64,000 nucleotides of DNA. Origin: Dastarcus helophoroides (Eukaryota; Arthropoda; Insecta; Coleoptera; Bothrideridae). The notes below the pieces were generated by a model that saw nothing but the letters and a program-made list of their open reading frames with translations, did not search any database and was not told where the DNA came from. The stretch covers positions 44,752,059-44,816,058 of the forward strand of contig CM053327.1 in NCBI GenBank assembly GCA_028583605.1, in the 5' to 3' direction. A program made the position numbers and the translations under genes. Below, piece after piece: positions 28,201-43,200 of the stretch (position 1 is its first letter; the number at the start of each line of letters is the position of its first letter).

Positions 28201-31200
28201 TCTCAGTGTTTTTTTTTGGAAATTTTTGACTTTTTTCCACATTTTTGACCATATTTTTAAAAATTTTGACATTTTTCACGATTCCCATCTTGTTATTGAA
28301 AATGTTTGCAACGTTTTTTAAAATTTTGACTCGAAATTTCAACTTTTTTGCAATCCTGACTGTTTTTAAATTCGATTTTTATAAAACATTTCCATTCTAA
28401 ATTCGACTTTTTTAAAAAGTTTCAGTTGTTTCGACTTTCTGCAAGTAGCGATTTTTTTTAAATCTGACTTCGATTTTTATTGAAAATCTTGACTTTTTTT
28501 AAACATTTCGGCTTTATATTTTGAAAATTTCAAATTTCCAATTTTCCATTTCCACTTTTTCAAATTTTAACTTAATTTGTAAATTTAAACCCTTTCACAA
28601 TTTTGACTCTCTTTAAGATTTTGATTTATTTATCAATTTTTGTAAATTTTGATTAAAATTTTGGTTTCTCAAAATTTTGACCAATTTTTTTAATTTTGTT
28701 TTTTAAGCCTGCTTCTGTGGTTGAATATGTATTTTCAGTTGACTGCATAAGCTAGAGGCGGGCAAGAGCCATCAATCTGGTACAACACTGCGAGAACGGT
28801 CTTTTTTCATATTCTTATAATTCTATAACAAATAAAAATTTATAAATGCCATTTTACCTGTTTTACTGCCATTTTCGTGTATTTTATTTGCCATTTATGG
28901 CTCCAAAACTTAACTTTTTTACTGGCACAATTTCCGGGCTCTAATTATAAGATTGTCTACAGAGCCGTTTACTTGTAAATGCTCCATTTACTTAGCTCAT
29001 TACTGGTTTCAGTTATGCAAGTTTTTTGTTTCAAAATAATGAATTGAAAAATTGTCATTTCTAACCCTTACTATGTGGAATTTTTCAATATTCATAACTA
29101 TTAAACTTTATTAACGATTAAAACAAGAAATATTAAAAATTCCACCATGTTTCTATAAATATTTGCTAGAAACATCATGGAATTTTTAATATATGTTGTT
29201 GTTTTAATCTTTAACTAAGTTTAATAACTAAGAATTGAAATATATCAGAACATAATATTCCAGCATTTTATAAGCACCTCTCATGCCATACTTACTGATC
29301 CAGAGAAGTTGACGAAGGAATTGTAAATATATCCACAATTTTGATGACAGTTTGTGCATCATAAACGATTTTCAAAGGCTGCGCATTTAAATACACTCTT
29401 TGTCCACAGGATTTATCAATAGGATTCGTTTCAAATTCAACCTCCAATAGCGCTACGTCGCCACCATCAGTTTCTGAAGATATTACACTCGGTATATAGT
29501 CATCTTGTTGCCACCCACGAGTGGTAAATTCATCAATTTTTACGTGCACTCTGTAAACAGAAAGTTATTAAAAACCAAACCTAATACTACATACTTCGTT
29601 TTGATTCATATTTTATTGGCTTTTTCTTCGCCAGTTACTCCTTCCACAATTCTAGATTTTCAGTAACCTGTTAGGGATTGACAATCTCTTACAGATTGCC
29701 CCAAGCAGCGATTACATTGGATCTTTGTTTGTCAAAAATGAAATCACAAACAGCGATGGACAAACAAAGATTCAACCAAATCGATGCTTGGGGCAATCTA
29801 TAAGAGATTGTCAATCCTTAAGAGATTGTCAATCCTTAACAGAAGGTTTGTCAAAAATCACATCACAAACATCGATGGGCACACAAAGATCCAACCCAAT
29901 CGATGCTTGGGGCAATATATAAGATATTGTCAATTCTAAACAGAAGGTTTGTCAAAAATCAAATCACAAACAGCGATTGATAAAGATTTAACGCAATCGC
30001 TGCTTGGGACAATTTATGAGATTGCCAATCATTAACAAGTTACTGAAAATCTAGAAATATGGACGAACCGGCCAAGAAAAAGCCAATAAAACACGAAAGT
30101 AACACTACTTCGTAGATACAGAGAATATCTACGTACTTCATAGCGTTAGCCGCAGGTCTTGTATCCACACGGAGCTTAACGCTGTTCAACTCGGTTATAA
30201 GTACTCTGGGAATTTTCAAGCTTTCGTCTCGCATTTCCACTTCGAGATTACGCAATAAAAATATTGCGGTCATATCGACGAAACTGATCGGAAATATGGC
30301 AGGTGCGTCGTTTTCTCTATAATCCAGGGCGCGGTACAATTTTGATTTTTCATCAGATGTCATTGCCGCTTCGAGTTGTTTCACTGAAAAAATAATATTT
30401 AGAGTTTTGCTGCTGTTTCTGTTGGCAACGAAATAATTTGATTATTATTTTAGTGAGCTTATCTAAAATTTTCCAAGCGGAACTTCTAAGCTAATGTAAT
30501 TTGAGTCGACAATTAATTGCGATTTTTTTTTAATCAATGCTCCTCGTTCGATCTCTTAGGAACTCGCTTAATTGAAGAAGTATTGGGTTAGGTAAATTAT
30601 GGTAAAGTTGCGTCTTTGAGTGCGAAACAGTAAGTAAAAAAGAAACCTGAAGTAAAGCTAAACTTTTTGCTTTATGGGGGGAAAACGCAAAACTTGTTAT
30701 GCATTTTTCTCCAAAATTATCAATGGCAAAAGTTTCTATCTTACTAGAGCGTTTTTATCAAGCATTTAAAAATGTTATTTATTTTGATTTAGTGTTGTAG
30801 GACAAAATGGAAAAAGTTGTCCAAAAAATTAGACCCTCGATAACACCGCTTAAAAAAATACCCCTAGAATTACTGCGGTTACTCCATATTATAAAATTGT
30901 TAGCAGCACAGCGTACAGCTAACTAAGCAAATAGAATAGAGCAGCTAAGTGAGCGCACAAGTAGGGAATATAGAGTACAATTTACAATGCTGCCCAGATA
31001 AAATAGAAATCAACACACATCCACTTACAAACATTTTGATTATCAACCCGGGTCACTGAATTATTGTTGTCCCGTCCCAAAATCCAATCAATCCAGGAGC
31101 TAACTTTTGTTAAAAAATAAATCAAAAATAACACAAACCAACTTGACTTATATTTATAAAAAAAATTCAAAATATTATACCATTCTATGGTATGTTTGAC

Positions 31201-34200
31201 TAGTGCTTGGAAGTTTACCTAATAAAAACGGTTACCAAAATTTTTCTAACGTTGTATTAAAAAAAAAAAACCTACGTATTTCTTGATTGCCTTCAGGTGT
31301 GTTGTTTCCTTTCGAGCCACTTCCCCACACCCACGAAAACCAGGATTTTTGTTCTTTGGGTGCCAATTTTTCCTTTCGTTCATGTTCCAACTGCACTTTT
31401 TGCCTTATAAGCAGTAAATTTAACAAATCTAGTTCCTTCTCCAGTTGTTCTAGTTGTTTAGCTTGTTCACCACTATTCTAAAATTTAAAAAGATTAATTA
31501 TTAAAATATAGTATATATGCTTTGTTAAAAGTACGAAGTGTAACTCTTTCAGTCAAAATACGAAGTGCAACTCTTTCAGTCAAAATACGAAGTGTAACTC
31601 TTTCAGTCACGAATTATTCTGAAAGTGGAATTTAAACGAAAAAAATTACGAAAAATCGAAAATGTGATTAATAACTTAAAAAAATAGAGATATTAAATTA
31701 AGAAAAGGAAATGGAAAGTCAAAGAACGAATTTTTTAAAAAGATTCCCAAAAAATTTCTAGAAAAACTCGAATTCGCAAAAAAATTGTAAGGAAAACCGA
31801 GTTTCTCTAGCTTCAATGAAAAACATGCTACTCCTTTATTCCAAAGATACAACAGAGGAAATTTTTTCATTTTAAACTCGAAACTTTAGAAGAAAAGAAA
31901 TCTTTCGAGAAATTTTCAGATAAAAGTCCAAATTTCAAGAAAAAGTTGAAAATCTTGATAAAAGATTCAAGTTAAAATTTAAAATTATCTAATCTAATCA
32001 GAAATGAGATGAAAGTTGCATGGAATCGTGTACAATTTTGAAATTAAAATTTCAAAAAAAATTCCAATCTTAAGTATAACATAAAAAATATTTTAAGTAC
32101 AGTAAAAGCTCCTTATTCGCGCTTCCTTTATTCGCGTTTTCACTATTCGCGGATTAAAAAAATGCGACCCAATTCCTATATTCGCGGCTAAAAATTTCTT
32201 TATTCGCGGATCTAATAAGTACATACATAATAATAAAAGGATTCCAATAGGTATCCAACCCAATATCCTTTGTAAATGGCGTCAAATGGACTAATAAAAA
32301 AAGTAAAATAGATCTTATTACACTTTTGCCTAAAGTATGTTGTTAAATGATAGCGTTGTCATTATGGATCGAAGACTGCAACCAAAAAAGGGTGCCCCTA
32401 AGTGGTTCAATGGTCCGGTAGAAGGCAAAGCGTCTTTACGCTCATTTTAAAGAAAGAACCTGAAGGTAGTTGTAGTGGTGAATGTACCGATGGCGGTTTT
32501 CAAGCATTGGAAGGTTGGTTCAATAAATTTAAGGTGAGACAATCATTGCATAACATTAAAATCGTTGGAGAAGCAGGATTTGTAGACACTGCTACAGCAG
32601 AACGATATCCAAAAGAATTTGCAAACCTAGCAGCTGATGGAAGATACAAATCTGAGCAAATATTTAATGCAAAAGAAACTGCACTGTTTTGGAAGAGAAT
32701 GCCAAACAAAACATTCATTTTTAAAAGCGAAAAGTCTGCTCCTAGATTTAAATCTAGGAGCAAACTTCTCCTATCTATCCTTTGCTGCCTTTAGGCAGCA
32801 AAGGATAAAGTTATACTGCTGCTATGTTCTAATGCATCTAGAGATTGTGTTATTAAGCCACTGATGCTTTACAGAGCGTTTAATCCTCGGGCTTTAAAAA
32901 ATCAAAACAAGGACAACCTGCCAGTGTTTTGGTCGCGTGGATTACAAACGCTATTTTTTGTAACTGGTTCCGGAACTGTTTTGTTTCTGAAGTGGAAACT
33001 TATTTAAAAAAACAGAAATCAGACTTTAAGGCACTTCTAATTTTGGACAACCAGGTCATCCTCGCGAACTTGAAACTTTGCATCCAAATATAAAAGTGAC
33101 ACGTTTACCTCCCAACATGACGGCTTTGCTTCAACCTATGGACCAAGGAATAACCCAGACCTTTAAGCTCTATTACATTAAACGAACCTTCAAAATTATA
33201 TTGGATAATATGGAATGTAATCCTGATATGAATGTTATGGAATGCTGGAAAAAATTTGACATAGCAAAATGCATCGTAAACATAAAAGAATCATTGAAAG
33301 AACTGAAGCCACATACATTGAAGTCTTGCTGAAAAAAACTGTGGCCTGCTCTGACTACGAAAAATGACGAAAAATCTGTGCAAGTTCAAACTTGGACTGC
33401 AAACATAGCCGAATCGCGAATGGAATAGGACGAGATGGGTTCGAACAGATAGAATCAAGTGACATTCGGGAATTGCTTGAATCGCAAGATGAAGATTTGA
33501 CTAAAACCGACTTGGAGGAAATGTTAAATTTACAGCCCATTGAAGACGAGGCTTCAACAAGCGGTGGAAACGTGATATTTAATTTGAAAAATCTTAGTGA
33601 AGGTTTAAGAATGGCAAATAAGCTTTGCGGTTTCTTTATGAACATTGATCCGTCTATGGAACGAAGTCTTATTTTTAAGTAGCAAATTGCTAGTACGACT
33701 GCTGCGTATCAGTCTGAATTGAAGGAGCTTTTAAAAACTGCCAAGCAAGAGAAAATTACAAAATTTTTCAAACCATTGCCTAAGCCTTAGGATAATTAAT
33801 CAAAATGTTCAAAAACTTCAATTAAATTGATTTGTTTATATATTTCTTTTTTTTTATTTTATACGTTCCTGGGTGACATATCCCCTATAATCCCATATTA
33901 ATTACTATTCCGTATTCACGGTTTCTGTATTCGCGGCATATTTATGGAACATATACCCCGCGAATAAAGAGCTTTTACTGTATATAAATTCGACGAACCG
34001 AAATAAACCGATATTTTTTTTCGGTTTCGTTCCGGTTTTCGTTCCGGAGAAAATAAGGGGTTTTTTCGGTTTTCGGTTTCGGTTCAGTTCCTGTTCGAAG
34101 CCCTGACTAGAAGGGTTTATACCTCTTGATTTAGTTTCTTCTGAAACAGTTCCCGATAATGAGAACATTTATTACGATGCAGGGCGATATGCGTCCAATC

Positions 34201-37200
34201 CCAGTTCCTCTTTTTCCGCCGTACTTCCTCCTCTAGAACGCAAGTGTAGGCGAACTTCCACCACTCTTTATAATTTCCTTTGTATTCCTTCACGTCTGGC
34301 CGATATTTTCGATATGGAACACCTCTAGCCATACGATCCATACTGTCAGCTAGGGCTATTATATCCTGATACTGAGATTTAGTAATACCGATGGCCAATT
34401 TCTCCATGTCGAAGTTGAGGTGCATTTTCGGTATACTGAAAGGAGGGTCATCGTTCTCCGGCTTTTGATTTAACCTCAGGCGTGCCGCAGCGTTTATGGG
34501 CCCCAAAACTGTAAGGACAAAATAACAGAAATGAAAAGAAATTGATTTACATGCCTCAATTCGAAATCTCGAAAAAACAGTCGAAAATTCGAAAGCGGAA
34601 TTTTTTGACTCCAAGTTTTGAATTTAAATTTCAAAAATCAATTATTTAAATGGGAAATACTGAATCATTTGATGTGTCATACAGTTAAAGTGGAATTAGT
34701 TAGGTCTTTTTGTCTTTTTTTATAAATTAAAATACAAATCTTGTCCCCTGAAACCAAGAAAGATTAATAACACAACAGAGGTTGCTCTAACGCGTTTCGA
34801 TAGCCAGGATACTCAAACTTTTTTTTATGTAAAAGTGGGTTTTTTTTTAAGTTTAATTCACTCGACAAGGGTAACCCCATTATGCTTTCAAAGCACTGCG
34901 AGTAGGATGCGGAAACAAGGACAGATGGCGATGAACCGCCTTCTTAAACAATGATAGGTTGTAATTTTTGGGGAAAAGAAGGAAAATTACAAATTTGGCA
35001 AAAGAAGTTCAAATTTCAGAAAAAGAAACAGGAAATTTCGACAAAAACTCAATATTTTCATATGCAGCGCGCTTATAAAAAATCAAAGTTTTGAGAAAAA
35101 GTCGATTTTTTTGTACAGAAAAGCGAATTTTGTGAAAGAAGTCGATATTTGATGAAAAAAACTCCAGAGAAGAATAGAAGATTCGACGAAGAAGTCGAAA
35201 TTTCGATAAACAACGAGAAATATTTGGAATACATTTTTTCTAAAGGGAAATTTGACTAAAGCGAAGTTGTGATGCAATTCGAGAGTGGTCAATTTTTATT
35301 GAAATTCGAATTATATTTTTGGCCCAAGTTCATCATCATTAAGGGATTATTAATGAGATTTCGTCAGTCTCGAGCTGCAAATAATGAAATAAATCATCTT
35401 ACTTTTATTCATAATCAGTGGCGGCTGGCGTATAGGCACTGTGGACCTGCAGTACCCCCAAATTCGCTTAAGAGTTTTTTTTCTCAAAATTTTCTGAACA
35501 CTTTTCATTTCACAATTTTTTGTAGAAACTTTAAATATTCTCTGATTTCTTTTTATAGAAATTTTAGGTTTTTATTCACCAAGTTACGACATTTAAAAAC
35601 CCTAATTTATTTTTAATTTTGATCAAAATCACATTTTTGAAAACTAATTTTTGTAAAAGTAGTGAGAAAGAAGTCAATATTTCGAGCAGGAATTAAAATG
35701 TTGAGAAAAGCACTCAAATTTCTTTGAAAATGTCAACATTTTGAGAAAATAATTACAATTTCAAGAAAAAATTTAAATCCAACTCATCTCGCATTTTACT
35801 ATTTCTCTAAAAAATAAGCTTATACGTTATCTTCGAAATTTTACCTCAAATCTCATTTTGTATAAAAATTTTGAGTTTTTTTCAGATATTTCGATTCATT
35901 TTTTCTGCAAAGTTTCCATTTTTCTTAAATATTTTATACAAAGAAATTTTCTCAAAATTTCCATTTTTCCTAAGTGTTGTTCTTAAAATTTCTTCTAGAA
36001 ATTCCAACTTCTCCAGATTTTTCTTTATGTTCCTCTAATTTGCTTTGAAAATGTCACGACTTTTTTTGACAATTTAAAGTTTATTTTATTTTGTAGATTT
36101 GACAAAAAATGTTTGGAAAAAACTCTGAAAGCTCTATAAAAATTTTAACATTTTGGGAACAACAAAAAATTTCGACTTTTTTGTAAAGATATATAATTTT
36201 TTTTTAAATTTCGATATTTTCTCTAAGAAATTTTGTTTTTTTTTTCCTACGAATTTTGTGTTTTCCTCTAAACATTTTATACAAAGAATTTTTTTTAGAA
36301 ATTTTGACTTTCCGGAGATTTTGTCTTTAAAATATTTTTTCTTGCAGAAATTTTCATTTCTCTCTAATTTGTTTTGGAAATTTAAAAGTTATTTAACGAA
36401 ATTTCAATATTTTAAAGTTCATTTTATTTTGTAATTTTGATAAGAACCTGAAAATTATTAAATATAAATTTAGGGAAAAGAAACTTCAAATCTGCATAAA
36501 AATAAAAAAACTTTGGGAAAAATATTGAAATTTCAAGAAAAAATGAACCTTGTAAATTTCAACCTTTTTTCAATTTAATATTTCTCTAAAAAAAATTACT
36601 ACTACGGTAGGACCAAAGAAAGTTCTGAATCGGAATTTCCAATTTTTCTAGAAATGTTAAACTTATTCTTGAAAGTCTCAAGTTCGAATTTAAAATTCAA
36701 ATTTCGAAAAAAAGAGATCGAAATTTAAAGATTAAACTTAAAATTTCAAGAGAAAGCAGATCATATTTCTAGAAAAAGTTTAAATTTCTTATTTGTAAAC
36801 ATTTTTCAAAAAAAATAACATTGTCGGGATTAAAGACAAAAAACATTTTTTTGAAATAAAGTAATTGTCAAAAGTATTTTTATAATTTCGACTTTTAAAG
36901 TGGGAATTATTAAAATTTTTGAGAAAAAGAGTTGACATTTCTAGAAGTCTCAAAATTTCGAAATTAAAATGAATCAAAATGTTGAAAAAAATTCATTAAC
37001 AATTTACTGCTCTAATTTAATTTTTTTCTAGCAATTTCAAAGCTCCGGAGAAATTTCAAATATTCCAGCTTAAAGCCAACTTTTTGTGTTTAAAATTCAA
37101 ATTTTGGCAATTTATTTGTACATAAAATGCAAGTCTTTGTTGAAAATTTGTTTCAAAAATTTGCGCAGTTTTAAAAATAGAAATTGTTGATATTAATTTT

Positions 37201-40200
37201 TTAAATTCGAGTGTTATTTCGAAATGTTTCTCAAAAAATGTAAATTTAAAAAGAAAAACATTACCACTTTTAAAAAATAAAGCTAAAGTTATCAGAAAAA
37301 TCGAATTTTTTAAAAAACAGTCAACTTTTAAAAAAATTGAAATTTTCACAGAAAGTGAAATTTTCAAAAGAAAATAAGGATTTCGAAAAAAATTTTCAAT
37401 TTTTAAAATGGTCGACATTTTCAATAATTTTGGTAATGTGAATAAAAGACGAATTTTTGGAAAAATATCGACATTACAAATAAATTGCAGAGTTTTTAAT
37501 TGCATTTTCAAAGAAGCTGGATTTTTAGAATATTGGAGAAAACTCAAAATTATCGAAAAATTCGTAATTATCGAAGAAGTTGAAATTTTGAAAAGGTAAA
37601 ATTTTGAAGAGTCGAAATTTTCAATAGTTCAAGTTTAAAAAGAATCGTTTCTTTTAAGTCAAAGATTTAATTGAAAATGTTTAAAGAAATGTATAAATAA
37701 AATATTTGAAAAAGTTCGAACTTTTCAAAAAAAAGTCAGGTTTTCAAAAAGAGTCGAAATTTTGAAAAATATTCGAAGTTTTGAAATGGAGTCGAAATTT
37801 TACGAAATTTTAGTCGAAAATTTCAATAAAAGGTTTTAAGATATGTCTAACTTAAAAAAATATATAATTTTTAAATTAAGGATCGACGGTTAGTAAAAAA
37901 TGTCAAAATTTTAAAAATAGCTGAAATAATAAGTCAAAATTTTTAAGTTTGCCAAAAACTTTAAATTTTGGAAAATGACCTAAATTTTGAAAAATTTGAA
38001 CATTTGAAAAAGACCGGAATTTTCAACAAAGTGGGAATTAAAATAAAAAGTCGAAAATTTCAAAAAAGTGCAGATTTAAGAAAAGGTTAAAATTTTTAAT
38101 AAAGAAAGTCGAAATTTGTCGACAAGGCAAAAATTTTCAAATTTCCAAAATAAGTGAAAATTTTGCAACAGGAAAAATGTTCATAAAGAGAAGGTCGAAA
38201 TTTTACAGTCGAAATTAAAAAAATGTGAAAATTTGCAAAAGATTTAAGAATTTTTATTGAATTTACGAAATAATTCGAAAGTTTAAATTTTGAATAGTTG
38301 AGAAATTTGCACTCAACTTTTCAATATAAACCAAAATTTTCGAAACCTGACAATTGAAAACAAATGAAAATTATCAGATAGATCGAGGTTTTCAAAAGTC
38401 GAAATATTGAGAAGTTAAAATTTTGGAAAAAGTTTAAATTTTTGGTAGCTAGGATTTTGAAAGGAATCGGAACATTTTTTTAAGACGTGGAAATTTTCGG
38501 CCAAAAAAAATAAAATTTTGAAAAAATGTTAAACATTTTATCAAAACTTCAAAATTTTCAAAAAAGTCGAAATTTTGAAAGAATTTCTAAAAATAAAAAG
38601 CAGCGAAATTTTCAACAAAAACAAAATCAAAAAATAATCGAAACTTTCCAAAAAAAGGTCGAAATTTTGAATAGTTGGCATTTAAATAAAAACCAGTCGA
38701 AGTTACTAAGAATCGAAATTTTCAATACAAAAATTATAATGTTCCAAAAAAAAATTATAAACAAAAATGAAATTCGGAAAAAAGTCGAAAATTTAAAAAG
38801 TCAAAAGTCCAGTTTTGAAAAAATTTACATTTTCAGAAAACGTAAGAATTTTCAAATGGTAAAAATTGAAAGAGGATGGGTGCGTGCATAAGCAGCTGCT
38901 AAATATACGCTCCATTAATAAACCCAAATTCTACGGGAATTAATGAGCGATTATTTCTGAAAATTGTGGTAAACCAAAGGTGTAAACAATAAGAACAGTG
39001 TAGTGATTAAAACAACACTAGAGACAAACAGATTAGTGCAATAATTAGTAATTTAAGGTAAGACGCTGCATTTGTATTAGCTCTGATAAGAGATAAGAAA
39101 CCGTGACCTTCGAGGAGATAGTCCGGGGAACGGTTTCTTTCGTGGAAAAGACGTGCATCACAACATATAGTAATCAGATTAGGAATCAGCGCTGAAATAA
39201 AGAAATAAACATGGACAAGAATTATAGAGAGACGCCGACATGGAGAAGTCCTCCACAGACGAAGGAGGCAAGAGAAAAAGGGTACGAGAAGAAACCTTAA
39301 CGAGAACAAAAAAAATGTCGAGAACGCCAATAAAAACAAAAACAATTGATAACGAGGATAAGCTTAATCTTATACTAAGTATGATGCAGGATATAAGAGA
39401 AGAAATGCAAGAAATAAAAAATGAACAGAAAAAATACAATAACGACATTAGAAAAATCCAAATCGAAAACGACAAACTAAGAGAAGAAAACGAGAGAATT
39501 ATAAAAGAAAACGAGAAAATGAAAAAGGATATAAAAATAATAAGCAATAATTTGGAGTGGATCGAAAAAGATAAAAGGAAAAATAACATAATTGTCAACG
39601 GTCTAACAGTAAATACAAACGACAATGCAATTTTAATTACAGAAATGGAAAATTTCTTTAAAGAAAAATTAGAAATACAAACCAAAGTTGAAGAAACTTA
39701 CAACATTGGTAGAAATATATATCTTGTGAAATTGCAAAATGAAAATGAAAAGAAACGGATTATGAAAAACAAATCAAAGCTTAGAAAAATTAATGAAAAA
39801 ATTTTCATAAATGAAGACTTGACGCATAAAGAAAGGGAGAAGCGGAGACAACTAAAAAATAAAGCAGAGGAGGAGAAACGCATGGGTAAGAATATCAAAA
39901 TGGGATATAACAAGATAATAGTTGATGGAGAAACTTGAAAATGGAACAAAATCAAGGAAAAATTAGAAAATACAAATTCAAAAAACTGAGCAATAAATCT
40001 AAAGAGGTAAATAGTATGATGACGAACAAGGCAATAAAAATGGATACGAAAACACATAAAAACACAACAATAGAAAAAATAAATAAAAAGGAAAAAACAG
40101 GAAAAGAAAATTGGAAAGTGGGAACATGGAATGTTAGAGGACTAAGGGGAAAAGAGGAGGAACTAATAGAAGAATTTGAAATGACAGGGATACAAATATT

Positions 40201-43200
40201 AACAATAACAGAAACGAAGAAGAAGGGGCAAGGGGAACTAGTGCTAGAAAATGGACACCTTTTAATATACAGTGGAGTAGAACAAAATAAACATGCTGCG
40301 GCAGGGGTTAGGTGCATAATAGAGAAAGGATTAGTAGATAATATACTAAATTGGGAAGGCATTTCTGAAAGAATACTAAAAATAGAATTTGATGATATAT
40401 ATGGGGAACGAATATGCATAATAATAGTGTATGGACCAAATGAAGATGATTTAGCGAGTAATAAAGATCAATTCTGGGAGGAACTAACATTGGCCACAGA
40501 GACAGTTAAAGGTAAAATTATCGTAATAGGAGATTTTAACAGTAGGGTGGGTAAAAGAGAGAATAGAAATGTAAATGTGATTGGAAACTGTGGGGAAACA
40601 AAAATAAACAACAATGGGTTAAGAATGATAGAATATTGCATATTGAACGATCTCATAATAACAAATACGTTTTATGAACACCAGGATATACATAAATTTA
40701 CAAGAAAAGCGGAAAACAGAAAAGAAAGATCCATAATTGACTACGTACTTGTGCAAAGAAATAAATAATAGGAAATCGATCACGGATGTAAGAGTCAAAA
40801 GAAGTGCGGAAATATTTAGTGATCAAGCAAAGTAAGCAAAGTAGCAAAAATTAGGGAAAAGAAGAGGTGTAGGAGTGACAACGAACGACACGAAACTGCA
40901 CCAGTAAAAAAAGAAAATATTAAAACATACAGATTAAGAGAAAAAGATATAGCAAACAGTTATCACCAAATTCTTGAGGAAAAAATAAGTAATATAGAAA
41001 AGGAGATTGAACAAAAAGATATTGAAGACATATGGCAAATATTTAAGGAGGTAGTAATAGAAGCAGCTAAACAAGCATGTGGCACGATTACAAGCAACGC
41101 TAATAAAAAGTTAACTGCCTGGTGGAACGATGAAATCAAAAAAGAAGTTAAATTAAAAAAACAAGCGTGGAAAGAGTACTTAAATAATAACACCGCACAA
41201 AAATACACTTTGTATAAGGAGAGAAGAACCAAAGTAAAAAAAATGGTTTTGGAAGCTAAACAGAAGGTATGGGAATGTTTTGGGAAAAAATGGAGGAGAC
41301 AAATAAAGGAGATCGCAAGCTATTTTATAAAGCAGTGAAGACAATAAGAAAAGGAAAAGAAAAGAAATTGACGACTATAACAAGCAAAGAAGGAGCGTTG
41401 CTAAAAGATGAGAATTTAATTATGAGCAGATGGAAAGAATACTTTTACGAACTATTAAATCCACTGGAAACAGAGACACAAGAAGGCAAAGAAGTAACAA
41501 CAATTGACACAATAGCAGATGAAGAAATTGAAGTACTTACGATAGAGGAAGTTGAAGAAGCAATCAAGGCAACAAAATGTGGAAAAGCACCCGGACATGA
41601 TGGAATAACACCAGATATGATTAAACACATGGGAAAGAAAGGTGTAAAACTCTTGTATAACATTTGTAATAAGGCATGGATAAAAGGAAACATACCTAAA
41701 GATTGGGGAATAGGTGTTATTATGCCCATATATAAAAAGGGAGATAGAAAACAATGCCAAAATTATCGAGGTGTAACTTTATTGAGCACGGTAGCAAAGA
41801 TATATGAAAGGGTGTTAGCAAACAGGCTCCGTTTAGTCATAGAAACGCAATTAAGTGTATCCCAAAGTGGATTTAGAAGAGGCCATAGTATACAGGACCA
41901 TATATTCACGATGAAACAACTTACGGATAAAATATTAAGACAACGGAGAGAGGCATATCTAGCGTTCATTGATCTTGAAAAGGCTTTCGACAGAGCACCC
42001 AGAAAAGAAATATGGATAAGTTTGGAACAACGAGGAGTCGGCCGAAAATTAATTGCTGGAATAAAAAGCATATATGAGGAAAATGCAAATTACGTCAGAA
42101 CGCGAAATATGCTGTCTTCTACTTTCTACACAAGAGATGGTTGACGACAGGGAGGAGTATTTAGCCCATTACTATTCATTATCCTGATAGATGACATACT
42201 CAAACAAACATGTACAAAAACAACAGGCCTACAAGTAGGATACTACAATCTACAAAAAGTCTGTATAAAAGAATGTGCATTTGCAGATGATATAGTAATA
42301 GTGGCCAATTCACCCGAGACCTACAAACTAACTTAGAAATATAGAAAGATGCTCTAGAATCTAAGCAAATGAAAATAAATGTTAATAAAACAAAAGTAAT
42401 GGCGATAACAGAAGATGAAAATAAAAAAATAAATATACGATTGGAAAATAAGGATATACAGCAGGTCCAGGAATTCAAATATTTAGGAGTAATAATAGAT
42501 AATAAAGGAAATCAGGATAGGGACATCAATGAACGCATAGAGAAAGCACTTAAAGCATATTACAGCATGTGTGCAACCATAGTCAAGAAGAAGGAAATAT
42601 CCAAAAATACGAAAATGTTGGTATACAAGACTATCTTCCAGCCGATACTACTATTTGGAAGTGAAACCTGGGTTTTAACGGAGAGAATGAAAAGCCGGAT
42701 ACAAGCAGTCGAGATGAAATTCTTAAGAGCGATAAAGGGAATAAGTAGAAGAGATCGAATAAGAAATCAAAAAGTGAGGGAAGAACTGGATGCTAAGCCT
42801 GTATTAGAAATTGTCGAAGAAAAACAATTAGGTTGGTGGGGACATATACAAAGGATGAAAGATAACATGCAAGTAAAGAAAATATGGGAAGCAAGAACGT
42901 CGGACCGGAGACGTAGAGGCAGACCTAAAGAAAGATGGGATGACATCATTGATAAATTAATCCGAAAGAGACAATTAAACCTAAACGAAGCAAAAATTTT
43001 AGCGCTAAACAAAAAGGAATGGAAAAAATTTTGTGAATAAAATAGAGAATACCAATCCCGACACCTTACGGTATAAGGGAATTGATTATATATATATATA
43101 TAAAAATTGAAAGAAATGTAATAATTAATTTTTAAAAAAAATTACAAAAAAAAGACAGAACACCGAAAAGTTTAAATATTTACGAAAATACGGAAATTTT

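Larger units (their letters stand above)
38874..43101 (+). mobile_element. Non-LTR retrotransposon (APE-type LINE), copy 1
   Basis: Full-length copy of 4228 bp bounded by a 13-bp target duplication AAAAATTGAAAGA (38861-38873, 43102-43114), ending in a short (TA)n tail. It codes an ORF1 and an AP-endonuclease/reverse-transcriptase ORF2. No poly(A) and a C-terminal [13 protein letters not shown] block point towards an RTE-like group, but the clade is not settled. Its inverted twin is at 46770-50957. Confidence 0.93.

Noticed and set aside
39007..43012. Minus-strand frames opposite LINE copy 1 (and plus-strand ones opposite copy 2)
   Set aside because: Shadows of the LINE ORFs with no known domain.
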